A stretch of DNA of 64,000 bases, from assembly GCA_903910385.1 (NCBI GenBank), contig CAIVZM010000016.1:53259-117258 (forward strand), written 5' to 3'. The notes under the pieces are model-generated. The model ran no database searches, was not told the DNA's origin, and was given only the letters and a program-made list of their open reading frames with translations. Below, one piece after another: positions 53,925 through 61,964 of the stretch. Source of the DNA: an uncultured Armatimonadota bacterium. GTDB lineage: Bacteria; Armatimonadota; Armatimonadia; Armatimonadales; Armatimonadaceae. The position numbers and the translations under genes were made by a program. The first letter of the stretch is position 1, and each line of letters begins with the position of its first letter.

Positions 53925-56099
53925 TTGATTCACCTGAAGCCTGTTCATAGAGACGAGGCGCTGTCGAATTATCATTTAAAGGAGAAGTTCGAATCACCGA
54001 GATCGAACACTGTTTGCGATATGTTGAATGAAGTGAGTTGCATTGCAGCGTTGAATGGAATAATCACGCGACCAAATCGGAGAGATATTCGAAGAACATT
54101 CGTCGCATGGACTGCGAAGGTTATTGCGGTTATTGCGGGATTGACAAGCGTCGTCAACGGTGCGAACGCGCAGAACAGTTCCCCACTCGGCGACCCGCTT
54201 GGGCCGGATCTCTACCGGGCGATCGCTACCAATAATATTTCACGAATACAGCAGATCATTGACAGTGGCGCGAAGCTCGAAGGAGTCAACTGGCTCGGAA
54301 TCACCGCCCTACACTGGGCGGGTTCCTCCGCCAAAGAGGCAGCGGTAGATGTCCTCCTGCGCAATCGGGCGAATGTGAATGCAGATTCTATCTATGGTAG
54401 CGTTCTCGAAGGCGCGATCATGGGCGGCAATCCCAAAATTGTCGATAAACTGGTCGCTGCAGGCGCGACCTTCTCCAAAAACCGGGGTGACATGATCACC
54501 GCGCCCATGATGGCGGCGCAAGTCGGCGACCCACAAATCATGCGCTCGATCCTGAGTAAGAAGCCAGATGTCAACGTTGTCAGCCTGTCGGGTATGACCG
54601 CTCTGATGCACGCCGCACGGCGTGGATACACTGAGTGCGCCCAATTACTTCTGGATGCCGGCGCGAATACGGAGATCATGGACAACCTCGGACGGAATGC
54701 CCTGATGTACGCCGCTCTGAACGGTCACCCGGATATTGTCAGCAAGCTCCTTGCGACCAAACCAGTAGTCGACCGCAAGGATAAAGCGGGCGATGACGCC
54801 TTGATTCTTGCGGCGCGGTACAGCGGCGATCCCACGATTGCCACCGCTCTTTTGAACGCCGGGGCGAATCGCACCGCAACAGATGCAAAAGGTGTTTCCG
54901 TCGTTCAGATCGCGCAAAGACGAGGCTTCAACGCTTTCGCCGCAACCGTTGGCGGGAAGAAAACAAGCGCTGTTTCCGCTTCCTCAATTCCCGACGTTTC
55001 ACCGTCTGAGTCAGGAATCACGAGGTTTACCCCAACCCTTGCCGGAACGCAACGAAGTGACCTGCTGATTCAGAAGGCGCGTCAGGCAGTCTGGCGTAGC
55101 TTGCCCCTATTACAGAAGACGACCGTCACATTCTCAGAAAAGTCTCCCTGTACGTCCTGCCATCATCAGGGAATCGGGTTCCTGACTACTTCCACGGCGA
55201 AACGTCTCGGCTACGCAATCGACGAAAAGGCGGCGGCAAGTCAGCAAAAAGTGATCACCGGTGGAGCCGAAGCGGGGATCAAAGACTTGCAGGCTCTGGT
55301 TGCGCATCCTGAAAATTACAAGTACTTCCCCACCGCCGATATCGATGAATTCAGCTTCGATATCGGAACGCTCTACACGGCGTTAAATGAGTATGAGTCG
55401 CCGCGTACCCCAGCTACAGATGTACTGGTTACGATGCTCGCACATGAACAACACCCTGACGGTTCCTGGCGTTACGGATTCATCCGTGCGCCGATTCAGT
55501 CCAGCTTTTTCACGGTGACCGCCTACGCCGTGCGAGCGCTCAAGCATTATATGCCCGATTCCCGCGCTAAGGAACGTGACGAACGAATCGCTCGCGCCCT
55601 CAAATGGCTCCGCGAGACGCCCTCTAAAACGGGAGAAGATCGGGCGTCCCAACTACTTGGTCTGAAGTGGGCGGGAGCCTCCCGCACTGATATCAATCGC
55701 GCCATCACACAGAACCGTAGCGCTCAGCGTCGCGATGGCGGATGGTCGCAGTTTGATCCCGGTTCGTCGGAAGCGAAGCGCGAAGGCGCTATGTACGCCC
55801 GCAGTGACCCCTATGCCACCGGACATACCCTGTATGCACTGTCCGAAGCGGGAGGTATCGACCCACTCAAGGACATAACCTACCGACGCGGTATCGAATA
55901 TCTGCTACGAATGCAGGATGAGGACGGTTCATGGTTCGTCAACAAACGCGCCATGCCGCTCAACAACTTCATCGACACCAGCTTCCCGCACGGCGAATCG
56001 CAGTATATCTCCTATGGAGCGACCTGCTACGCGACTCTGAGCCTGATGTACGCGGCGGGACAGTATCCGCACTCGACGCGCAATGCTTCATCAAAATAA
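53925..56099 (+). CDS. Ankyrin-repeat protein fused to a CxxCH motif and an alpha/alpha-toroid (squalene-cyclase-like) domain
   Basis: 724 residues (TTG 53925; ATG 54021 gives 692). A hydrophobic signal segment ends near VNGANAQ. About six ankyrin repeats follow (LYRAIATNNISRIQQIIDSG, TALMHAARRGYTECAQLLLD, NALMYAALNGHPDIVSKLL). Near residue 408 comes SPCTSCHHQG, a C-x-x-C-H heme-type motif. From about 480 to the end there are terpenoid-cyclase/prenyltransferase-like helical repeats (QHPDGSWRYG, RRDGGWSQFD, MQDEDGSWF). Exported, possibly heme-binding; no catalytic DXDD of squalene-hopene cyclases is seen. Function unknown. Confidence 0.87.
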   Translation: MIHLKPVHRDEALSNYHLKEKFESPRSNTVCDMLNEVSCIAALNGIITRPNRRDIRRTFVAWTAKVIAVIAGLTSVVNGANAQNSSPLGDPLGPDLYRAIATNNISRIQQIIDSGAKLEGVNWLGITALHWAGSSAKEAAVDVLLRNRANVNADSIYGSVLEGAIMGGNPKIVDKLVAAGATFSKNRGDMITAPMMAAQVGDPQIMRSILSKKPDVNVVSLSGMTALMHAARRGYTECAQLLLDAGANTEIMDNLGRNALMYAALNGHPDIVSKLLATKPVVDRKDKAGDDALILAARYSGDPTIATALLNAGANRTATDAKGVSVVQIAQRRGFNAFAATVGGKKTSAVSASSIPDVSPSESGITRFTPTLAGTQRSDLLIQKARQAVWRSLPLLQKTTVTFSEKSPCTSCHHQGIGFLTTSTAKRLGYAIDEKAAASQQKVITGGAEAGIKDLQALVAHPENYKYFPTADIDEFSFDIGTLYTALNEYESPRTPATDVLVTMLAHEQHPDGSWRYGFIRAPIQSSFFTVTAYAVRALKHYMPDSRAKERDERIARALKWLRETPSKTGEDRASQLLGLKWAGASRTDINRAITQNRSAQRRDGGWSQFDPGSSEAKREGAMYARSDPYATGHTLYALSEAGGIDPLKDITYRRGIEYLLRMQDEDGSWFVNKRAMPLNNFIDTSFPHGESQYISYGATCYATLSLMYAAGQYPHSTRNASSK

Positions 56100-56109
56100 C
56101 TCTATGCAA

Positions 56110-56134
56110 AAGGGAAGGTGAGATGCCTTCCCTT
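56110..56134. terminator. Hairpin terminator after the ankyrin/toroid gene
   Basis: Perfect 9-bp stem AAGGGAAGG / complement (56110-56118 and 56126-56134) with a 7-nt loop. Confidence 0.7.
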
Positions 56135-56140
56135 CTGCAT

Positions 56141-56174
56141 TAGTTTCTTGTCGCCATTAGTTTCTTGTCGCCAT
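56141..56174. repeat. Exact 17-nt tandem duplication
   Basis: TAGTTTCTTGTCGCCAT at 56141-56157 is repeated without a gap at 56158-56174. It abuts the stop codon of the minus-strand remnant next to it. Confidence 0.9.
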
Positions 56175-56326
56175 TACTTCGCGCCCATATTTCTCTCCTG
56201 CTTCTTCGCATCTGGAGTGAAATGCACTGCAAAGCCCTCATCGCTGGCGATCTTAACCTTCAGGGTATCGGTTGGAAAAACGGCGTATTCCTCAATCTCC
56301 AGCTGATCCGAGAGATCGGCAACACT
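56174..56326 (-). pseudogene. C-terminal gene remnant, glycoside-hydrolase-like
   Basis: Open frame of 50 codons after an in-frame TGA (56327-56329) to TAA 56174-56176, no start codon of use. It reads DLSDQLEIEEYAVFPTDTLK then VKIASDEGFAVHFTP, which resembles the last beta-strands of GH97-type and related glycosidases (DTL-x-x-K-hydrophobic-x-x-GGGFA pattern). The family call is tentative; that it is a coding tail is likelier. Confidence 0.45.
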
Positions 56327-56345
56327 TCACCAGTTAGCTTTTTGC

Positions 56346-56399
56346 TTGCATTGCATGCTATCCTGGGTTACAATATCAGTGGAGATAGAACGTTCTATC
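56346..56399 (+). promoter_or_regulatory. Sigma-70 promoter and palindromic operator of the LacI gene
   Basis: TTGCAT (56346-56351), 17 nt, TACAAT (56369-56374) is a good housekeeping promoter. At 56384-56399 GATAGAACGTTCTATC is a perfect 16-bp palindrome centred on CG, the usual form of a LacI-family operator, placed over the expected transcription start and 10 nt before the ATG of a LacI-type regulator. Autorepression of the four-gene operon is the likely meaning. Confidence 0.7.
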
Positions 56400-56409
56400 A
56401 AACATAATT

Positions 56410-57450
56410 ATGGCAACGATTCGCGATGTGGCTAAACGGGCCGGAGCGTCCGTGTCTGCAGTGTCAGCGGTTCTCAATGGCGGAGGAACCCAGAGCATAC
56501 GGGTCGGCGCGGAAACCAGCGCACGAATCCGCGATGTCGCACGTCAACTCGGATACCGCACCAATCCAGTAGCGCGCAGTCTGGTTACCGGGCGTAGTGG
56601 GGCTATGGGACTCGTTTTCCCCTACTCGTCCGCGTTCATTGAGGACAACACTTTCAGCACGTCGGTAATATCAAGCGTGTTGACAACCGCAGTGAATCAT
56701 CGGTGGAATCTGATGCTTCACACCGCAACCGGAGATGACTGGAACGCCGCCGATAGCGGGGAATTGATCGATCCCCGCGTGGATGGTCTGCTTCTGGTGA
56801 TGCCCACTCCCCATAGTCCACTCATTTCACGCTGTCTGAGGGAGCGCTTTCCGTGTGTCGCACTGGTCTATGCGCCGGAGAATGATGAGATTTATGCAGT
56901 GAACTCCAATGATCATGCCGGTGGCTATATGGCGACAAGGCATCTGATCCAGTTGGGACACCGACGTATCGCGCATCTGGAAGGGACTCCCACAGTGGCG
57001 ACTAGCGCCCCCAGACGACAGGGTTATCGAGACGCTCTGGAAGAAGCGGGAATCGAAATCGATCCATCCCTGATCCATCGTGCGGATTTTGTCCGTCATG
57101 GAGGATATGACGCCATGAAGACACTACTGGAACGCCCGACATCGCAATGGCCTACCGCTGTTTTCGCATCCAACGATCTGAGCGCGGAAGGGGCGATTGA
57201 GGCGGTTCTGGAAAGCGGGTTGCGCATCCCGCAGGATATCGCCTTTGTAGGGTACGACGATTCGTGGCGAGCGGCGTTATTGAACCCGCCTCTGACCAGC
57301 ATAAAGATGCCGATCTATGAGATGGGCGTTCAGGCGACAGAGATGCTGATCGCTCTGATAGCAAGCAAGGAAATCACACAACGGCAGCCTGTTCTGCCAA
57401 TATCGTTGTCCGTTCGTGAATCGTGCGGAGCGCAGGCGCTTCGCTCATAA
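56410..57450 (+). CDS. LacI-family transcriptional regulator
   Basis: 346 residues. N-terminal [23 protein letters not shown] and hinge region [12 protein letters not shown], followed by a periplasmic-binding-protein-like ligand domain ([70 protein letters not shown]). Usually senses a sugar. Its stop is 17 nt before the pilin-like start, so it heads an operon with the pilin-like protein, lipoprotein and beta-helix protein. A palindromic operator lies just upstream. Confidence 0.95.
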   Translation: MATIRDVAKRAGASVSAVSAVLNGGGTQSIRVGAETSARIRDVARQLGYRTNPVARSLVTGRSGAMGLVFPYSSAFIEDNTFSTSVISSVLTTAVNHRWNLMLHTATGDDWNAADSGELIDPRVDGLLLVMPTPHSPLISRCLRERFPCVALVYAPENDEIYAVNSNDHAGGYMATRHLIQLGHRRIAHLEGTPTVATSAPRRQGYRDALEEAGIEIDPSLIHRADFVRHGGYDAMKTLLERPTSQWPTAVFASNDLSAEGAIEAVLESGLRIPQDIAFVGYDDSWRAALLNPPLTSIKMPIYEMGVQATEMLIALIASKEITQRQPVLPISLSVRESCGAQALRS

Positions 57451-57467
57451 TTTGCAGGAGGAAACCA

Positions 57468-58280
57468 GTGAATCAATTCAAAATGCAAAGTCTGCGTAAT
57501 CGCAACGCTTTTACGCTCATTGAGCTCCTTGTCGTTATCGCTATTATAGCCATTCTGGCTGCCATTCTATTTCCGGTGTTCGCTCAGGCGCGTGAAAAAG
57601 CGCGGCAGGCGACCTGCCAGAGCAATATCCGTCAACTGTCTTTGGCAACCAAGATGTATCAGCAGGACTATGATGAGTCCTACCCCATGCTGGAAAATAG
57701 CGCACAGCGCTACACTATCGCCAATATGCTCGATCCGTATATCAAGACGAACAAGAAAAACACGAACGCCGGAGGGGGAAACCTCTGGCCCGAAGATAGC
57801 GTCTGGCGTTGTCCGACCGCAACCACCTACGGTTCCGGTAGCCTGAACTCGTACTTCACAGTGGGATACAACTGGCTGTACCTGACCAACGTGGATGCCA
57901 GCGCCAGTTTTGTGCCGGATTGGTCGAGCCCGGATAAATGGGGCATCTGGGCATGGACTCAGAGCGGGCGCAGTGACGCCGCAGTGGACAAGCCTGCCGA
58001 AACGGTAATGTTCAGCGACGCCGGACACTCCGATGGCCCCGGCGGAAAGACGGCGACCTGGAGCGGCCTGCTTCCCCCATCCGCACTGACCAACAATGGT
58101 CCGAGTGACTGGATGGATGCAGCGGAAGCGCGGCACAACGGCATGGCGAACATTGCGTTCTGCGATGGTCATGTCAAGTCGATGAAGCTGGAAGCGTTCT
58201 ATGGCAAGTGGAACGCGGACAAGACCTTCACCGCTACCCAGACGCCGCCAGACAAATTCTTTATGCTCACAAATCCATAA
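57468..58280 (+). CDS. Type-IV-pilin-like protein, DUF1559, H-X9-DG type, in LacI operon
   Basis: 270 residues from GTG 57468 (GCAGGAGG about 6 nt upstream); the frame extending to 57423 overlaps lacI and is rejected. Leader [20 protein letters not shown] again with Ala before Phe, [15 protein letters not shown], and C-terminal [12 protein letters not shown] (H-X9-DG). Co-transcribed with an upstream LacI regulator and a downstream lipoprotein and beta-helix protein, which suggests a sugar-inducible surface or secretion role for this pilin-like protein. Confidence 0.92.
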   Translation: MNQFKMQSLRNRNAFTLIELLVVIAIIAILAAILFPVFAQAREKARQATCQSNIRQLSLATKMYQQDYDESYPMLENSAQRYTIANMLDPYIKTNKKNTNAGGGNLWPEDSVWRCPTATTYGSGSLNSYFTVGYNWLYLTNVDASASFVPDWSSPDKWGIWAWTQSGRSDAAVDKPAETVMFSDAGHSDGPGGKTATWSGLLPPSALTNNGPSDWMDAAEARHNGMANIAFCDGHVKSMKLEAFYGKWNADKTFTATQTPPDKFFMLTNP

Positions 58281-58377
58281 TCAGATGGACTCCTGCACGG
58301 GACGGCGTGGGGGAAATCCTCTCACCGTCCCGAAGCAGGAAACAGACGACAAACAGAAATATTGCGAAAGGGAATTT

Positions 58378-58599
58378 ATGATGAACAAACCAAGTTTGGC
58401 GGAAACTCGGGTTTCGTCGGGATTTCCGATGAAATTCTTGATAACTATGGTGATATTCACCTTGATTCTAAGCTTGATCTCGATGGGATGCGCTTCTGAG
58501 AAGCAAGAAATCACGGGTGATAGCGGAGCTGATCGCTTGAAGGGCGGCCCTCCGGCCCCCGGTTCCATGCGTCCCGCAAACGCGCCCAAAGCGCCCTGA
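58378..58599 (+). CDS. Small lipoprotein-like protein after the pilin-like gene
   Basis: 73 residues from ATG 58378 (or 58381; AAAGGGA 4-8 nt upstream). Hydrophobic segment FLITMVIFTLILSLISMGC ends in a Cys in a near-lipobox (S-M-G-C; -2 Met is unusual), then a short polar, Pro/Gly/Ala-rich tail. No family recognised. 97 nt after the pilin-like stop and 39 nt before the beta-helix gene. Counterpart of the 92-residue protein behind the first pilin-like gene, without clear sequence identity. Confidence 0.72.
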   Translation: MMNKPSLAETRVSSGFPMKFLITMVIFTLILSLISMGCASEKQEITGDSGADRLKGGPPAPGSMRPANAPKAP

Positions 58600-58638
58600 T
58601 ATTCACCATGATATGAACGCCCTGATTCAGGTAAGAGC

Positions 58639-60147
58639 ATGGATTACTTTATTCGTCCCGACGGTGATGATAGCGCCAACGGAACATCGCCACTTACTTC
58701 GTGGAAAACTCTGGAACGCGCTAACCGCGCTTCCTATCGACCCGGCGATAGACTTCGATTGCGGGGCGGGGCTACTTATCGCGGCGGACTGAAATTTACG
58801 CCGGAGAATGTGACGACAGATGGTGATGGACGACAGTTCATCACCATCGAGTCCTACGACGGCGAAGCGATTATTCAGGCGACGGAGAGCGACGGAATTC
58901 TGGTGCGTGACCTCGGCGGTTTTGTCATTCGTCACCTGACACTGACAGGTGCAGGACGGGACAAGAGCAAATATTGCGGCGTCCAGTTTCTCAACAATCT
59001 ACGCGGTGCGACCAAACTCTCCTTTGTCCGCATAGAATATGTGAAAGCTTCCCGATTCGGTGGAGCAGGTATACAATTCGGCGCCAGTCCGAATGACAAC
59101 AGTAAAAGCGGGTATCGCGATGTGCGGGTGACGCAATGCATTGTTCAGGAGAACATCTACCATGGCATTCATGTTTGGGGCGCCTGGGATCAATCCGCAA
59201 CGACCTACGCGCATGGCGATATTATGATCTCGCAATGTCTTGCCCGCGATAATCCCGGCGATCCCGAATACCGCGAAAACCACAGCGGCAATGGCATCAT
59301 CGTTTCGGATACGGATGGAGGAAGAATCGAGTATTGTACTGCCTATGGCAACGGGGCATCGTGCAATAATCCCGGCGGCGGTCCGGTCGGAATCTGGGCG
59401 CATGCCTCCAATCGCATCCTCATTCAATACTGTGCATCCTTCAATAACCGCACGGGTAACAGTACGGACGGCGGCGGTTTTGACTTCGATGGCGGTGTCT
59501 CTAACTCCACCTTGCAATATAACTATAGCGGCGGGAACGATGGCTCGGGCTATTTGCTTTATGCGTATTCGGGTTCTCCATATACTTTTCGCGGGAATAT
59601 CGTACGCTATAACATCAGCGACCGGGATGGCGCGAAAAACCATTTCGGGATGATCCATTTAGACACCGCAGGTCCGCAAGTGCGCGATATCGATATATAT
59701 CACAATACGATAATCGCGGCGCCCAAACGTTTGGGCGATACACGGGGCATTCTGGTGCGTAATGCTACCGATGTGCGCATTCGGAACAATGTGATCGTCA
59801 CGGAAGGCGATATTCCCCTGATAGACCTGGGCGAAAACTGCGTCGCGGTTCGAGCGGTAGGGAATGCCTATTGGAGCGGTTCTACGCCCTTCCTGATTCG
59901 TGATAATGGGAAAGATTACCGTTCTCTGGATCAATGGCGTCGAGCGACAGGGCAGGAGCGCAACGGCGGTCAGGCGACAGGTCTATCGAACGATCCTCGG
60001 CTAAAAGGTTACCAACTACCTTCGGGATTTCTCGATACGCTACGAAATTCGCCAAATCCTGTGGAGCAGGTACTACGTAAAGCCAGACTGTTTCGTCCCC
60101 GACCCGACTCTCCTCTGATAAGCGCCGCACAAGATTGGGAGCCATAG
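58639..60147 (+). CDS. Right-handed parallel beta-helix repeat protein
   Basis: 502 residues. Begins YFIRPDGDDSANGTSPLTSW, the usual entry of secreted polysaccharide lyase-like helices, then many short turns: HLTLTGAGRD, VRVTQCIVQENIYHGIHVWG, ILIQYCASFNNR, STLQYNYSGGNDGSGYLLY, VRIRNNVIVTE. Families with this start include polysaccharide lyases such as PL9-like and related beta-helix glycosidases; catalytic residues cannot be assigned. No signal peptide is visible although relatives are secreted. Last gene of the LacI-pilin operon; ATG 58639 has AGGTAAGAG close by. Confidence 0.88.
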   Translation: MDYFIRPDGDDSANGTSPLTSWKTLERANRASYRPGDRLRLRGGATYRGGLKFTPENVTTDGDGRQFITIESYDGEAIIQATESDGILVRDLGGFVIRHLTLTGAGRDKSKYCGVQFLNNLRGATKLSFVRIEYVKASRFGGAGIQFGASPNDNSKSGYRDVRVTQCIVQENIYHGIHVWGAWDQSATTYAHGDIMISQCLARDNPGDPEYRENHSGNGIIVSDTDGGRIEYCTAYGNGASCNNPGGGPVGIWAHASNRILIQYCASFNNRTGNSTDGGGFDFDGGVSNSTLQYNYSGGNDGSGYLLYAYSGSPYTFRGNIVRYNISDRDGAKNHFGMIHLDTAGPQVRDIDIYHNTIIAAPKRLGDTRGILVRNATDVRIRNNVIVTEGDIPLIDLGENCVAVRAVGNAYWSGSTPFLIRDNGKDYRSLDQWRRATGQERNGGQATGLSNDPRLKGYQLPSGFLDTLRNSPNPVEQVLRKARLFRPRPDSPLISAAQDWEP

Positions 60148-60248
60148 TCCCATACGGAACGACAGATAACCGCGAAAGGAAAACACGCTTCAAAGCCATT
60201 GACTGACTTCAGCGGCAAAAGCAGATCATAAGGCAATCACTCTGCACT

Positions 60249-60281
60249 TCTCTTTCTCCCCCTTCTGAGAGGAGAAAGAGA
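60249..60281. terminator. Terminator between convergent genes
   Basis: Perfect 11-bp stem (60249-60259 and 60271-60281), 11-nt loop, between the beta-helix gene (+) and the porin gene (-). Stem is pyrimidine/purine-strand biased. Confidence 0.6.
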
Positions 60282-60330
60282 GATGGATTCCCGGTTTGGA
60301 GAAGGGTTTGCGCTACGGCGCGAGGGTTTT

Positions 60331-61602
60331 CTAAAACTTCATCTGGATGGCAAACATCAATCCGGCGCCCTGATTGTTGGTCAGAGAGACGTATTCGGTC
60401 TTACGCCAGGTCAGTTCACTGGAAAACTGCCAGACGGCGTCGTAGTCCCAGATGACGTTCAGGAAGGCAGTCGCATTACGCGAGATCTGTCCTGTTGTAA
60501 GTCTGTTCCGGTCGAGATGATCCGAGCCATACCCCGTGTGACTATGGACATTGGGCTTCCAGTAATAGGCGACATCCGCCCACCATCCTTCTCCGGAAAC
60601 GACCGCGTCGGTAGCATTGGTGGTCTGTATAGCGTTCCCGAGGTATGCGCCCAGTCCCTTGCCCCGATACCATTCGCCCTGTATGCCGAACCGTTTCCCG
60701 AAACGTAAGCCGGTTTCCAGCGCCATGCCGTTGAACCGTGTCTTAAAGGGTTGGAACGCCCCGATGGACGACACAGTTCGGTATTCGCCGGAAACGCCGG
60801 AAATGCCGATTTCAAGACGAGGTCGCTTGAGCCAGATAGAAGGCTTTTCCGCTTCGTTGGCGCCGATAGTCCAGAGAATTGCGCCTTCGGCGTTGGGCAG
60901 TCCGGTCGCTTCCAGCACACGCGCAGCATCTGGCTTGATGGTCAACGATTGCGGTGACGACAGGGCGACCCCGATTTTCCATTTCTCATCATGACGGACA
61001 TCAGCGATTGTTCGTTCGGCGCGTATTTCGGTTCGGAAAGAGTTTCCAGGATTTCCCGATCCTCCGAGAATAGAGAATGTGTCCACCATTACCGGGGCGC
61101 GAGGACTGAACAGATCCGCCTGCGCCCCGAACGCGAAACGCCATTGATCATTGTATAACTCAGCGAAGGCGATGCCGGGGGTAAAGCCATACTGCCCAGA
61201 TAGGACGTTGCCATTGCTGAACTGCCCGATAATCATGCCGCCCGAGTTCATTCCCGCTACTTTAGGCCCGATCAACCTGAAGTAAAGGCTACTATTGCGA
61301 GCATCGAGGCTGACTGTGGATTGCTGTCCGTCCAGTTTGGGCGACAGATAGAATGGAGTCGCCGTCGGCAATCCTCTCGCCGAGGCGGTCAACGCGGTGA
61401 AGCGGATAGCGCCACCCAGGTAGAGTTTGACGTTCTTATTACCCAATTCGATGGGGTTGGATGAATTCCCTTGAGCGAACGCATTGCCTCCGGTAAGAAC
61501 CCAGATGCTGGAAAGGCAAATCAGGAAGGAGGAAATCGAGAATCCGGCGTTACGCAAAGCGGTCAAAGCGCTCCAACGATGGCAAATTGGACTTTGATTC
61601 AT
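60331..61602 (-). CDS. DcaP-like outer-membrane porin
   Basis: 423 residues. N-terminal signal segment ends near GNAFAQG (residue 44). Then beta-strand-rich sequence starting KLYLGGAIRFTALTASARGL, with SRNSS-like turns, WADVAYYWKPN and a C-terminal part WQFSSELTWRKTEY ... NNQGAGLMFAIQMKF ending in Phe. The length and the end pattern fit DcaP-type trimeric porins, which pass small organic acids or sugars. Convergent with the beta-helix gene. Confidence 0.75.
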   Translation of the reverse strand: MNQSPICHRWSALTALRNAGFSISSFLICLSSIWVLTGGNAFAQGNSSNPIELGNKNVKLYLGGAIRFTALTASARGLPTATPFYLSPKLDGQQSTVSLDARNSSLYFRLIGPKVAGMNSGGMIIGQFSNGNVLSGQYGFTPGIAFAELYNDQWRFAFGAQADLFSPRAPVMVDTFSILGGSGNPGNSFRTEIRAERTIADVRHDEKWKIGVALSSPQSLTIKPDAARVLEATGLPNAEGAILWTIGANEAEKPSIWLKRPRLEIGISGVSGEYRTVSSIGAFQPFKTRFNGMALETGLRFGKRFGIQGEWYRGKGLGAYLGNAIQTTNATDAVVSGEGWWADVAYYWKPNVHSHTGYGSDHLDRNRLTTGQISRNATAFLNVIWDYDAVWQFSSELTWRKTEYVSLTNNQGAGLMFAIQMKF

Positions 61603-61964
61603 ACTTTAATCCCAGTGAAATAATTGATATTACATCGGGTCGCCACTTTAGCGCCGATTGAAGTAATCATAACCTCACTCGCTTCGCGTTGTCAATAAAA
61701 TCGGTTTTTTTGTCCCTGCACACCATTCATGACACCATTGTTATTGATACGACTGTATCACTTCACGGATTCTTGCTTGCTTGCCTTGACGAATTCTTTC
61801 CGCCATTGTTTAATTCTTTGTCATTTCCACGCTCGAAGGTATGATGTTCCCGGGAATGCTGTGTTTGTTTGTAGCAAAGGGAAGAATGAAGAGCTCCGGA
61901 CGGAATAAAGCAATACAACAAATACATCGTTTCTGTAAAAATCCAGATGAACAGGAATATACCA
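61603..61964. other. Intergenic region between divergent genes
   Basis: About 360 nt, AT-rich in parts (61685-61750), presumably holding the promoters of the porin and the amidohydrolase. No coding sequence seen. Confidence 0.4.
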
